This document shows, in pieces, positions 1 to 11,386 of a DNA stretch of 58,378 nt. Below the pieces are notes generated by a model. The model had not been told where the DNA came from. It saw only the letters and a program-made list of their open reading frames with translations, and ran no database searches. Numbering within the stretch: position 1 is the first letter of the stretch; each line of letters opens with the position of its first letter. The DNA lies in assembly GCA_037044905.1 (NCBI GenBank), contig JBAOKB010000066.1, forward strand, positions 1 to 58,378, read 5' to 3'. The position numbers and the translations under genes were made by a program. Origin of the DNA: Hortaea werneckii. Lineage: Eukaryota > Ascomycota > Dothideomycetes > Mycosphaerellales > Teratosphaeriaceae.

Positions 1-672
1 AGCGAGCAGCCCACTTACCGTACCGTACGCTCAAGCATCATCGTTACTACAAGAGGGGATGTGTTCTTGAAACACCTTGCCCAACCGGAGAAGCTACTCC
101 GGATTTATACCTCGAAACACCTCCCAACAGCTTTCCAGCCAAGCCAACTTCGCGAGCAAAGCGCACTTGCACGCCCGAAATCTTCTTGCTCATGCCGTTC
201 CAAGGGGGCCGAGAAGCTGCAAGGACACAATCTGGATTGAAGACAAAAAGGCTGACTAGGGAAGTTGAGACGAGGCTGAGAATAGTTAGCCAAAGAAGAA
301 ATAAAGACCTTTTGGGTTTTTTCTGGATGGTTATTTGGGTGGTAGAGGCCGTCATGGGAGTCGTTTCAATAGAGAGGTGGGGTCGTCTATAGGAAGAGCA
401 AAAAGATTGATGAGCTTAGACTGTTCCCGTTTTAGTTTTTTTGGCCACATCGCGCATGTCTTCGACCCATCTTGCTCACAAACACCGTGCACATTCGCCC
501 CTGTTGAATATTTCTTGTTCATCTTGTTTTTCTCTCGTCTGATTTCCACGAACAAATTGGGTTGTGTGCCGCTTCAGGTCATGTGACGCGCAGAGCCGGC
601 GTGGTGCGAATGGTCCGGGTGATGGTGTTCAGGATGATGGCCGCCGTGCTCTTCCATGCCATCGCCATGCTT
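1..672. other. Region downstream of cofilin, no confident gene
   Basis: This stretch lies 3' of the cofilin gene and presumably holds its 3' UTR. The only thing resembling a gene is an ATG-started 102-codon frame on the minus strand (355 to 47) with a basic, then strongly hydrophobic N-terminus like a secretion signal. Nothing after that hydrophobic stretch is recognisable, so it is not called as a gene. Confidence 0.5.
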
Positions 673-1193
673 CTAGCGGCCCTTGGAAACTCGCGAGACG
701 ATGCTCTCGTGCTCAATGTCGTCTGGGTCGTTGGCCTGAATGTCGGAAGCCAGGCCGTTGAGTGCCCGCTTAAGCGCATCTTTGGAGGAAGAGTACATCA
801 TACGTGGCTGTCACAAGACATGTTAGTATTGATTCGGAGGAGAAATTAAAGTGCGGAGCAGGAGGGACATACGTATTGCGGCGCATCGTCAGGCACCCAT
901 GAGATGAAGGTGATCTTGCTCCGCTTGCCCTCGCCGCCTTCCAAGTCGTACTCGACATCAAATACGGCGTAACGGCCGCCCATGACCTCGTTGCCCTTCT
1001 TGTCCGTGCTCTTGGCGTTCAGCAGCTTCTCCCGGAACTTGCTGTAGTCGGGGTCGGTGGAGGTCTCCTCGACCTGGATCTCCTTCCAGTCATCGGAGAT
1101 CTTGTAGATGATCCACTTGGTGCTCTTGCCCAGCTTCAGGTCGTTGAATGCCTGAATGCACTCAGGCGTGACGGAAACACCGGACTGCGCCAT
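673..1193 (-). CDS. COF1: Cofilin/ADF, actin-severing protein
   Basis: Cofilin binds and severs ADP-actin filaments in cortical patches, driving actin turnover in endocytosis and tip growth. Exon 1 is 1193-873 and exon 2 is 807-673, split by a 65-nt intron (808-872) with donor GTATGT, branch CTAAC and acceptor CAG. The product is about 151 aa, close to the usual 140-150. It starts MAQSGVSVTPEC, and the N-terminal Ser4 region matches the regulatory site of the family. The actin-binding stretch WVPDDAPQYPRMMYSSSKDA is restored only after splicing, which fixes the junction. The C-terminus ends in a helix, SRVSKGR. In many ascomycetes an intron follows the start codon; here the ATG reads straight into the domain, so none is needed. 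Recognition is firm. Confidence 0.93.
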
Positions 1194-1865
1194 GTTGGGG
1201 TAGTAGACGTGGAGAGGGTAAGGATGTTGCGGTTGCTAATGTTGTTGTTGCCAATGGCTGTTGATAAGGTGTTAGCTTGTGGATTAAGAAGAGTTGACCA
1301 ACAGGCAGGAGCCTATTTATCTCGGTGAAAAAGTCAAGGCCAAAAGGGTGGATGCGTACTCACGGCGTTGTTCGGTGCAGGCAGCGGCTTGAGGTGATTG
1401 TTGACGTGGCGGTGTCAGGCAGTCGGTTAAGGGTTGAGTTGAGTCGCTGGGCTTGGCGGGGATGGAGCGAGAGGTGGAGGGCAAATTGGCGACGATGGTG
1501 GGGCAAAGACGGGTCGAGGAAAGCTGCCACAGCGACCGGCTTAGGCGGGATCGGTGACGTAGTTAATGCCTGAGGCATGACATTCACCTGGCATGGATAC
1601 CTAGTACCCGACCTGTTGGATTGAATCAATCCACTCTACTGCTGTATCCATAGATGGATCGTAGAATCCAGGCAGCCGGATAAAGAGAACATAAACGGAA
1701 AATCGGGACAGCCGAAATAGACAATACTAGTACAGCAAATGAAGAAGTAATTCAAACGAAGAAGCCAGCCATAGCTCCTCATATCGTATATCTCCTCCCT
1801 AAGCGCCACACAAACGCCATGCTATTCCACCCCGAAAACCCACCCTTCTCAGAAAACCTCCCAAA
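1194..1865. other. Cofilin upstream region and NHX 3' region
   Basis: This gap holds the cofilin promoter and 5' leader (right of 1194 on the minus strand) and the 3' end of the exchanger gene. Short open frames at 1325-1629 are GC-rich and show no family resemblance. No other feature is visible. Confidence 0.5.
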
Positions 1866-4141
1866 TCAAGACCCCCCACCACTACTAGAACCCGCCGCAC
1901 CACCACCACCACCACCATTGCCATCCCAATGCCTCTGTCCATGATGTCCATGCCCATGCCCATGACCACCGCCCGGATCCAGCAAAAGATGCGGCTTCAA
2001 GAACCCTTCATCGATACGATTAAACAAATTCCCCGCATCCTCAGAGGTCACGTTCAAAATCTGGCTGAAAGCGCCGCGGGCTGTCATACCCTGCTGATGG
2101 CTCTCGCTCGTACGGGATCCCGACACAGGGTAAGGGTTGTTAGTGTCGACCTCCGAAGAAGGGTTAGCAGGGCTAGGACGTCTCGGGGAGCGACGGGCAG
2201 CAGGCGGGAGGTCGAGGTCTTCCTCGTCTTCGGCGTCGACGTTGCTGAATTCGTCCGGGTCCAGAAGGCCTTGTTCGGCGGCGTTGTGGGCGTCGTGGTG
2301 GCCTTTACCGAGGTTGGCTTTGGAGCTGTTCCGGCGGCCGAATTCGGGTTGCACGGTGGGAGAGCCGTTGACGTTGCCCGTGCTGTAGCTGCTATCGCCT
2401 GTCTTGCGACGTGCTTGCTTGCCGTTGACGTAGCCGAGCCCGATGCCGCCGTTGCCTGCGAGGCTGGACTTTGGTGTATGGCCAAAGGCTGAGCCGTTCT
2501 TGCGGGTGTACGCCCCTGAATGCTGCGGGACTGGCTCGATGTCGAACTCGTCGTCACTGTCGATCTCTTCTACTACTCCCGTCCTGATGTTCAGAATCTC
2601 GAGCATTCGTGCCGTGGTACCACCGAAGATGATGACTGTAAGCACGACCACCACAAGCACGGTGGCTCTGAGGGCAAAGCCGTTTGGCCCTACCAACCCG
2701 GCAGCCAATGCCACACCGACAGCTCCTCGTAGACCTGCCCAGAATATCATGATTTTCCAATTCCCTGGAATCTCCTCCGCCACCTCCATTCCGCGCCTGC
2801 GTGCCCGGTACCGGATGAACCAGTTGATTGCTGAGCTGAGAGGAAAGACGGCGCACCATCTAGCCACACAGATTCCAATTACTGTGATCAGGATAAAAAG
2901 CGGCTTATATTCCAACCCAGGCTCCGTAAACAGTGACAGCCCGAGGTATATAAAGATGAAGTTCTCGGATAGCTGTGCCATAATGCCAAAGGTAAACTTA
3001 GTCGTGAGCTGAGTACGCCGAGACATGTTGTGGTAAGCGTAGTGCTTCATGCAGATACCGCAAAATAGAAGAGACACAATTCCTATAGCATCTGTCAGCG
3101 AATGACCTCCGGCAAACTGTGGAAGGGGCTGCAACATACCACTCATGTGAATCGCGTTGGCGAAGAAATACGATGCGTAGGCAATAAGGATGATGACGCA
3201 GCTCTCAATCTTCGGCTCTCGTCTGATGTGCGTGAGCTTCAATAGCAAGCTGGTAAGCAGGCCAATAACAACACCGATCATAACAGAGCCGGTGAATACC
3301 AGCAAGAAGACGCCAATACTCTCAAACAAGCTCAGCACGGTCAGTTTCCCGGCCGTGGCACCTTCACGGTACTTCTGCGCCGTTTCAAAAAGCACAATAG
3401 CAATTGCGTCGTTCAGAATAGACTCGCCGAAAATGCACGTGTAGAGCTTCGGGTCTACTTTGTACGTGTTGAAGATGGCGAGAATGGTGACCGGGTCTGT
3501 GGCCGAAAGCGTAGCGCCTACGGAGAGCGCTTCGACAAAAGTGATATCCAGACCTTCTAGGGGAATCCGCGTCCATAGCCAAAGGATAGCCGCCAGGACG
3601 AGGGCGGAAATGAAAGTGCCAGCGAAGGCGAATGTCAGAATAGTCCCGATATTGCGGAAGAAGTTACCCTAGACAAGAAGTAAGGAAGCAGACGTTAGCC
3701 TTGCTGAGCGTCCACTAGTCACAACCACTCGCCATCTATCACTCTTCCCTCCCACCAAGCTTATCCCGCATATAAACGTACCTGATGCAATTCATACCCA
3801 CTCGCGAGAATAATCGGCGGCAACAACAAATTAAAGAAAAACTGATAATCAAAGCTCACAGCATCCAGCACGCTGGTGACCGCCGTCAGCCGTAAGATCA
3901 ACCCAATCACCATGCCCGCAAAGATACTAATGACCGTCTCATGCACGGCCTGGATCTTCTTCGACTGCAGCACATAGCTGGTGAAGAAGGCGATGATGAG
4001 CAGCAGGATCAGGATCAGCAGCGCCCATGACGAGTATATCTCTTTCTGGCCCGCGTCTGTGTCTTCGTCTGGGTCGGAGTCCGTGGCTTGCCGGCGCGTC
4101 AGGTGCTGCGCTGTGAAGCCTAGCAGTGCGGCGTAGCCCAT
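1866..4141 (-). CDS. NHX1: Endosomal/vacuolar Na+(K+)/H+ exchanger, NHX1 type
   Basis: This CPA1-family antiporter moves Na+ or K+ into late endosomes or the vacuole in exchange for H+, controlling luminal pH, salt tolerance and protein sorting. Exons are 4141-3782, 3668-3140 and 3082-1866, giving 701 aa (yeast Nhx1 is 633). Exon 1 has the first membrane helices and the FFNLLLPPIILASGYEL motif of the amiloride-binding region. Exon 2 has the transport core with SATDPVTILAIF and the conserved GESILNDAIAIVLFE. Splicing the second intron (3083-3139) restores HMSGIVSLLFCG, the family sequence. About 250 C-terminal residues are cytosolic and low-complexity, ending in a Gly/His tract (HGHGHGHH) and a Gly/Ser tail. 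That intron is 57 nt, in frame and stop-free. Family certain; the exact organelle is inferred. Confidence 0.93.
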
Positions 4142-4713
4142 GCTGGGTCGGGGTTTGAGGGGCGAGGAGTGTTATCGGCGCATGCTACGGAGAGAGGGGT
4201 AGTGGTAGGGAGGAGGAGGGGACGGGAGAGCGTTCGGCCAGGTGTTCGTAGCTTTCCAAGATTGGCGTCGAAGGGGGATATTCCGGAGGAGTGGTGGGTG
4301 GTCAAACAAAGTCGCGAAGACTCGTAGGGAGCAGTGCGAAGTTTGCGCGTCTACTTGCGCCGGGAATCTGGGACTCGTCTTTTAGTCGTTACAGGCTTTC
4401 CGTGTATGGGAAGGGCAGCTATAGCAGTTGGAGGCGCCGAGGCACCCGCATTGACTAACTTCGGCCAGCGGCAAGGCCCGCCCGGTCGCGTGGCAGCCCT
4501 GGAGTTCATCACCCTTGGCTTTGGGAGAAAGTTGCAGTAGTACTACGTAGGTAGGAGGCTGAACATCGTGAACAAGACCTATTCTGTAGACTATTCTCAG
4601 CCGCTGGAACTACTTTTTGTCTCCTGTAGATGATTATTGCCTCCTATGACTTGGACGCAATCAACGTCGTTGCGTACATCTCGGCATCGTTCTCTTCAAA
4701 CTCCCCAAACTGT

Positions 4714-4725
4714 CTACCTAGGTAG
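4714..4725. repeat. 12-bp perfect palindrome CTACCTAGGTAG
   Basis: This is a perfect inverted repeat with core TACCTAGGTA, also found at 8856, 11648 and 28434, with a shorter ACCTAGGT copy at 5598. All copies are intergenic. The function is unknown. Confidence 0.7.
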
Positions 4726-5597
4726 CTAGGACAGTTATGCGGATAGCCACCGGCGGAGGTCGCATCTCATCGTCGCGTCTGCAACAGTCTCTGTCATAGC
4801 TACTCACCGTCACTAAATGGGCGGCATTGTCCTTGCTCTCGGTGCAAGACAGCTTCACAACGCGTGCATGTCCTATGTGGAAATCCATGATCGACGCAGG
4901 CTACGCACGGCCGACGCTCGCGGTGTTCAAAGCCCTTTCCTCTGGCTTTGACCAGGAATTCTGGAAAGAAATCTCTACGTAGTCACATACAGGTCATACA
5001 TCCACGGAGGATTGATTGACCGTGGCTATTGGACCTGAAAGTGTTGGGCTAGAGAAGCGGGCCAGCTCACCGCGCCGAGTCCTACAGTCCGAGAGAACAA
5101 GCGACGCTTCGTCAATCAAAAGTCCCAAGGCTCGGGTTTGGGATGGGGTTGGAGGATAGTCTTTGACGGAGCGACTGGCGTTGACGGGCAATCGACTGCC
5201 ACGCAGACGAAGAGAAGTGACAAGAAGCCAAGGCTGTTCCTGTTCGTCAACCAGGCAATGGGAGCACAGAGCACAGCGCGTAAGCGTGGAGGCGACGGAA
5301 TGTTGCGAGCAGGCTGGACTATACTATGTACATCTCTGCTGCCGCACACGGTATTCGACGTTCCGTCTTATTCTCGTGCGAGCGGTGTCGTCGCCATGGC
5401 TATCTCGCTAGGTACATGTAGCTACTGTATGCCATCGCCGCAATCGAGGTGCACAGATTCTTGAGAGTCAACCACGAACCCACCTTCACGCTTGTTCAAG
5501 TCGGGGGAAGGATGGCCGATGTCCGTTGGCGCGCGTGACCGTTGGGCTAAGAGGGCTTAGCGGCGGCTTTTCGTCATTCTTGCCGTGAAGAAGAACA

Positions 5598-5605
5598 ACC
5601 TAGGT
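5598..5605. repeat. ACCTAGGT palindrome followed by AGGTA
   Basis: This is a short copy of the dispersed CCTAGG palindrome, continuing as ACCTAGGTAGGTA. It lies in the divergent promoter region upstream of the sugar transporter. Confidence 0.5.
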
Positions 5606-6129
5606 AGGTACTGGAAATGCTGCAGGTCCCACCGATGTAGAGGAACATGTGCCTGGATCGGAGCGCATAGCGCAAGAATACATAGTAGCCGAGACATCTT
5701 CCATGAAACACTGTCGGTGAAGGAGAAGAGCACTCAGGGTAGACAGGAGAAGAACGTTGAGGTGGTTGGCTTGAAGCGATCTCTTTCACAATCTGCAGTA
5801 GCAAATCGATCGCGCTAGGCTAGAGGATCTGAGAGAAGAGGATCAGGGAAGCGTATGCCGGCACCTAGCGTCTGGTGACCGTAGCTGCTGATGAACAAAC
5901 CCGTCTGAACAACCACGACTTCTCTCACTCGATCAGCATCCTACACCTCGTGTTTCACTACCTCACATCCTACTGATCTCGAGTCAAGAGGTCATGCTGC
6001 CTGGGCCTATACAAAACCAACCCGCGGAATCCCTCGTCCCTAATCTATCAACCTAATCTCCAAATCTCCAAATCTCAAAATTCTCGATCGACCGACGAAA
6101 ACCTATACAAGAACTCCTCGATCTTGGGC

Positions 6130-8314
6130 ATGGACGGCTCTCAGCCGCCTACAGACGCCTCAGCTCGCTCGTCGAAGCAGAGTCCTCGCCACGTCCAACT
6201 ACGACGGGAATCGCAACAGAAGGGCAACCGCCGACCCCCGCTCAAACTCAGCCACAGTCTCCTGCGAGATGTCGCAACACGGCAGGCCAACAAGAGCGTG
6301 GATGATCCCAAAAAGACCCCAAACCAGCCTTCTGAGCAGAGCCCGCTGTTGAAGCATAACAGGAAGGGTCAAGATGGTGGAGACCTCCCTTCCGATCCCG
6401 CCACTGCGGTGGAATGGAATCCATACGAGGCAACGTTGCAAGAGACGAAGAGTAGTTGGTATTTGATGCTGCTCACGCTTGCAATCGGAGGGTAAGTCCA
6501 CTTGGACAGGAGTCGTTGTGGAGCTCTCTGAATCCGCATGCCGACGGCATCCCTTCGCAAACATCGCTAACATCACCTTTTGTAGCCTCCAGATAGCTTG
6601 GTCAGTCGAGCTCTCAAACGGCTCACCATACCTCCTCGGGCTCGGCATATCAAAGTCTTTGCTCGCTTTTGTCTGGATCGCCGGTCCCTTATCAGGCACT
6701 CTGGTCCAGCCATACGTCGGCCTCAAATCCGATCGCTGCAGAAGCAAGTGGGGCAAGCGTCGACCTTTCATGGTCGCCGGCGCCATCGCAACCGTACTCT
6801 CTCTCATGGGTCTGGCCTGGGCTCGTGAACTGATTAGCAGCATCGGCGCGCTGTTCAGTATCCCACCGGAGAGCGAAAGCACTCAGTTGGCGTGCGTCGT
6901 GTTTGCCATCTTGATGATCTATGTGCTGGACTTTTCAATCAACTGCATCCAGGCTGGCACAAGAGCATACATCGTCGACAACGCACCCACTCATCAGCAA
7001 GACTCTGCAAACGCCTGGGCAAGCCGTATGTCTGGTATAGGAAACATTATCGGCTACCTGTTCGGGTATGTGGACCTACCGAAGTACTTCTGGTTCTTTG
7101 GCGACACTCAATTCAAGGTACTCTGCGTTATAGCCAGTCTGGCTATGTTCGCTACCTTGTCAGTGACCTTTGGTGTGATCGGCGAGAGAGATCCAAGGCC
7201 GGAAGGCGACCCGGGAAAGGAAGAAGGAGGACTCTTGAACTTTTTCAGGGGCCTGTGGAGAAGTATCCTTAAGCTTCCTCCTCAGATCCGCGCGGTCTGT
7301 CTGGTACAGTTCTGTGCCTGGATCGGCTGGTTTCCGTTCCTTTTCTACATCACAACCTGGATAGGCGAAATCTATGTCACGGACCAGCATCGAGAGAACC
7401 CATACATGACCCCAACAGAGATCGACCAGGCCTACGAAAGAGGGACTCGCCTCGGGACCTTTGCGCTCCTCGTCTTCGCCCTAGCAACTTTCACCGCAAG
7501 TGTCTTCCTACCCTTCATCATCGCGCAGAGCTACAAGGCCCCGCAAACAGAAGCCGAACCACCCGGAACCCCGGGACCCCCAGGCACGCCCAACTCGCCC
7601 GGTTTCCGGACCCCGGAGATGTCCTACGTGGACTCCAGGACGCCTAAGACGCCCTTAACCCCACACACGCCCGGCGGTGCAAGCACAGCTTCCTACTTCG
7701 GTTATCAACCAGCGCACACCGACGACCTGAACGTCCGGCAACATCCGGAACACATGACCTTCCTCCAACGCCTGTTCGCCCGACTCCCGAACCTCGAAAT
7801 CCGCTCCCTGACCCTCAAACGCGCCTGGATGCTCAGCCACATCCTCTTCGCGCTCCTCATGTGGCTCACCTTCCTCGCGGACACGACCCCGATCGCCACC
7901 ACCCTCGTAGGCCTCGTGGGGATCCCCTGGGCCATGACGAACTGGGCCCCCTTCGCCCTCATCGCCGCCGAAATCTCCAAGCGCGACCAGATCCGCCACG
8001 GCGTGCTCCCGCCCCCTCCTACACGGGATGGCCACTTACTCGCCGCCGGCGAGGATCCCGCTGAGGGCGCCGACCACGCGGGTGTCGTCTTGGGAATCCA
8101 TAATCTGTTCATTGCGGCGCCCCAGGTTATCGCGACGTTGGCGAGTTCGTTGATTTTTAAGGGGTTGCAGAAACCTAGGGGCACGATTGGGGATGATTCT
8201 GTCGCGTGGGTGTTGAGGTTTGGTGGGTTGGCGGCGGTTGCCGCAGCGTTCATGACGAGGAGGGTTAGGGAGGAGGATGAGGAGGGGGAGGAGGGGGAGG
8301 AGGGGGAAGAGTGA
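6130..8314 (+). CDS. Sucrose/alpha-glucoside H+ symporter, GPH family
   Basis: This is a 12-helix sugar:proton symporter of the glycoside-pentoside-hexuronide (GPH) type, related to plant SUTs and fission-yeast Sut1. It likely imports sucrose or maltose at the plasma membrane. Exons are 6130-6491 and 6586-8314 (intron 94 nt, donor GTAAGT, branch GCTAAC, acceptor TAG), giving 696 aa. Splicing restores IGGLQIAWSVELSNGSPYL, the first helix with its family motif. The SUT signature SKWGKRRPFMVAG follows between helices 2 and 3. N-terminal about 100 residues are hydrophilic and cytosolic. The central loop (about 7540-7690) is unusually rich in Pro/Gly/Thr with repeated TP and PGTP motifs. The C-terminus is an acidic EEDEEGEEGEEGEE tail. 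Substrate preference is inferred from the family. The ATG at 6130 is the only in-frame start near the open frame. Confidence 0.88.
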
Positions 8315-8855
8315 AGAGTGAGATCTTTTCTTTTTCTCTTTTTCTTTTCCTGGTGATCGGGGATGAGCCGATGAGGGAGTTGTGGCGGAGCCGGAGCTGG
8401 CTGTCGCTCTCTCTCTCTCTCTTCCTCACTCTGTCTCTTTTTCGAGGAAACGAATTGCGATGATAAACGATAACGGGCCTGGGCATTACTACGACGACGA
8501 CGACAATGACGACGGAGGTTATGATAGAACTCCGTTCGTGCGTGCCTGCCTTTCTTCTAAAGTTCTACTTGCATTGTTTCTACTTCACACGGCGTTGACG
8601 GGATGAGAGGAAAAAGCGACGATGGGGTTAGATAGCGCTGGCTGGGGGCGAAAATTATGGAGTTAGTTCTTTTGGCTATGAGATGAATGATTCCCCCATT
8701 TTCTCTTGAATTCTTCATGGGTCCGACCCTCCCTATTTCCTTTCACGACGACACTGCTTTTATCTTTTTCGGGCGTTTTTGGGGTGGGGAAAAGGTTGGG
8801 ACAACCAGGTTGCAGGAGGGAGCGCGGGGGAGGCATAGGCTGGAGAGGCCATGAT

Positions 8856-8865
8856 TACCTAGGTA
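8856..8865. repeat. TACCTAGGTA palindrome
   Basis: A perfect 10-bp palindrome, one of four full copies in the window, located in the convergent low-complexity gap. Confidence 0.65.
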
Positions 8866-9053
8866 GCCGTTTTCCTCTTTTTCTTCTTTTTTTGTTTTTT
8901 CTCTTTTCTCTGCCTTCCCGAACAGACAGAAATTAGTGATGAGCGACACACGAAGGGGAAAATCGAGTTGAATCTCTTTCTGCTCCATCAGCTAGGTAAG
9001 AACTCGCTTTTCTTTTCTATTTTATTTTTCTATTTCTTTTTATTCACCGGCTT

Positions 9054-9054
<1 letters not shown>

Positions 9055-9101
<47 letters not shown>
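9055..9101. repeat. Homopolymer run of 47 C
   Basis: An uninterrupted run of 47 C on the plus strand (G on the minus strand), directly after a T/C-rich tract. The G-rich strand could form G-quadruplex structures. Its exact length is likely to be unreliable in the assembly. Confidence 0.9.
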
Positions 9102-9104
<3 letters not shown>

Positions 9105-9432
9105 TTCTTTTATCGGTCCGTTGACTTAACCCAGCGCTAGCGTCACTTTGGATTAAAGGGAAGACCGTCAGGATCGAGTTGTTTCTTTTCTTTTCTTTTC
9201 TTTCTTTTTTTTTTTTTCAAATGAAGAAGGAACCGTACATAAGTGGGGGGGAAAAGAAAAAAAAAAAACTGAGTGGAAACAAAAGACAAGACGATCAAAA
9301 ATCCCTTTCATGATCGCGTTGGGGGGGAAATCTCTCTTCCAACCTTTTTATACAAGTCCTACTACACGCCAACTGTGTCTTATGTAAATCACACACGAAG
9401 ATGGACAGTAACTAAATTCTCCTTACAAACCC

Positions 9433-11386
9433 TCACCCCTGCACCTTCTCCGCCCCCGACTCCGCCCCACCACCACCAGCACCATCCCCACCCACCCCCT
9501 CAACCCCCGTCCCGTCCGCCGTCGTGGCCGTCGACACAACAGGAGCCGGAGCATTCACCTTCCTCTTCTTCCCAAAATTCCCCCTCGCCTCCACGGCGCC
9601 CTCCAACGGAATCACCTTCCGCGCCGTGAACACAAACCCCTCGCTCCCACCCCGGCCCGTCATATTCGGGTGCGTACGGCCGGGGAGGACCTGCCATTCG
9701 CGCACCCGACTCGTCTGCAGCGTCGGCGCGAGCAATAACCGGGGATCGACGGGGAAATCAGCCTTCAGCTCCTCTGCGGTGGTTTCGCCTTTGCTGACGA
9801 GTTGGATGTACGCCGTGCGGCGCTCGCGGGAGTAGAGGTCCATGAGGTTGACGAGGGGTTCGATGGTGGGCGCGTAGACGACTATGTGCCCCCCGCCGCG
9901 GATGAGGGGCACCGTATGGGGCAGGATAGTGGCGGGATCCATGTTCGAGGCGATGATGAGGCCGTCGAAGCCGCCTTCGCGGGTCTCGTCGACGATGGTC
10001 TTGCAGCGTTCCCACCTTCGGCGCTTCTTGAAGTAGGTGCCGCGTTTGCCGGATTTCCATTTGGCTAGGTCCGTGTCCGGGACCGAGTGCGGTTCGGCGT
10101 AGGTCGGGTCGTCGGTGGGGTGCAGGAGTTGCAGCCAGGAGAGGGGTTTGAGGTGCGTGTGTAAGGGGTGCGAGGTGTCGGGGTTGTTGGAGTCGTAGCC
10201 GAAGTGTTTGAGGAGGGAGATGTTGGGTTGGACGGCGGGGTGGAGGAGGGTGATGGTGTTGGTTGGCGCTGGAATGGGGAAGTCGCGATGTTGTTGATTC
10301 TGGGTGGGATCTTGCGAGTCAGGCTTCGCGTTTGATTTCTGCGGTGCGCTGGCGTTGCCATTCGTTGTTTCCGGTGCGTCAGGCATTGAGATATCATTTG
10401 ATTGCTGGCCAGAGTCTCCATTCATGCTGTCTTGAGGTGCTTCACCATTCGCCTGCCCTTTTGACTTGCTCTCCTGGTCTTCGGGCTTATGTAATAAGTT
10501 CATTCGCTCAGCCATAGCAGCCACGACCAGTCCGCCAGTTTCGTCAACGACCAGCCATCTCCCGCCGCCAATCTTTTTGCCATCTTTGCTTCGCTCGACT
10601 TCCTGTGCAACCTCCGTATGCGCATTACTCCACGCCATCATCAATCCCAGTGTCTCCTCCCGCATCTCGAGTATCCGTGCCGGCTCCTTCTCGAGGATGT
10701 GGTCGATGAGATTGCCAATGTCCATAGGAAGAACAGTAAATCTCTTCAGATACTTGTTACGCTTCCGCAGCATGTACTTCGCTTTGGACCAGATGGTCTT
10801 CTCGTCCAGTCCTGCATGACCGGCCAAGATCTTTTCAATGACCTCTTTGCCTTGGGCAGTCTTCTTGAGCTCTTCGATCTCCGGCTGGGACAGGGCTTGA
10901 CGGCTGGCATCGTCGACCGTCAGTCGATTGGTCTTCGTCGCCGCCGCATCGTCGGTCAAAAGATCGTAGGAAGCCGGCAGGTCATTATTCCCGCTGACAG
11001 GTGTTGCAGGCTCGCCTCTGCTCTCGTTCGGCGTGCTTTCCTCCGCGACAATCTCCGCGTTGAGCTCGCTCGGTGGGACGATTCGCAATCGGCTATATAA
11101 CTCATCCGGCCTCTTCTCTTGTATCTCGTACGTGTAGTAGTAAGGTCTTCCGAGGAGGAAATTGGAAGGGAATGAGCCGATCTTGCCCACGTCGATGATC
11201 CTGCGCCATTTTCAGCATGGAGCAGCAGGAATGCATCGAATGCGGCCAAGCGCGCGCGTGATGGTAGACCTACTGGTTAGGCTTGACCTCGATACATTTC
11301 ACCATCTCATTGGGGAGACGGAGGAAGAGCCAAGCGTTAGGTTTGATACAGCAGTGGACATTGGTCATACTTGGTTGCGACGTCAT
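9433..11386 (-). CDS. TRM6: TRM6, non-catalytic subunit of tRNA m1A58 methyltransferase
   Basis: Trm6 (Gcd10) pairs with catalytic Trm61 in the nucleus to methylate adenosine 58 of tRNAs, including initiator tRNA-Met, and is needed for substrate binding. Exons are 11386-11274 and 11200-9433 with a 73-nt intron (donor GTAGGT, acceptor CAG), giving 626 aa (yeast 478). Exon 1 has the N-terminal strand LFLRLPNEMVKCIEVKPNQ. Splicing joins it to IIDVGKIGSFPSNFLLGRPY, matching the family's GKFGSF...IIGRPY. A Rossmann-like half follows (GFDGLIIASNMDP, IVVYAPTIEPLVNLMDLYS), which in this subunit lacks SAM-binding motifs. An Asn/Pro/Gln-rich insert (near 10260-10450) accounts for the extra length. The C-terminus is Gly/Ala-rich. 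The first ATG is a choice; an additional intron in exon 1 is possible. Confidence 0.88.

Larger units (their letters stand above)
4142..6129. other. 2-kb divergent intergenic region
   Basis: The region separates the divergent NHX and sugar-transporter genes and must hold both promoters. Open frames up to 108 codons (5138-5464) lack ATG starts and look random. TACCTAGGTA-type palindromes occur at 4714 and 5598. The stretch from about 6000 to 6129 is C/A-rich with CTATACAA motifs and probably is the transporter's 5' leader. Confidence 0.5.
8315..9432. other. Low-complexity convergent 3' region
   Basis: The gap lies between two convergent genes and should contain both 3' UTRs. It is strikingly low in complexity: a CT repeat (8406-8421), a GAC/GAT-rich stretch (8488-8515), T/C-rich tracts (8870-8910, 9005-9050, 9180-9216), a long C run (9055-9101) and an A run (9256-9268). 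No open frame of interest is present. Confidence 0.6.

Noticed and set aside
6199..6882. 227-codon frame antisense to the sugar transporter
   Set aside because: It is a shadow of the transporter's exons and contains none of its own domain signatures.
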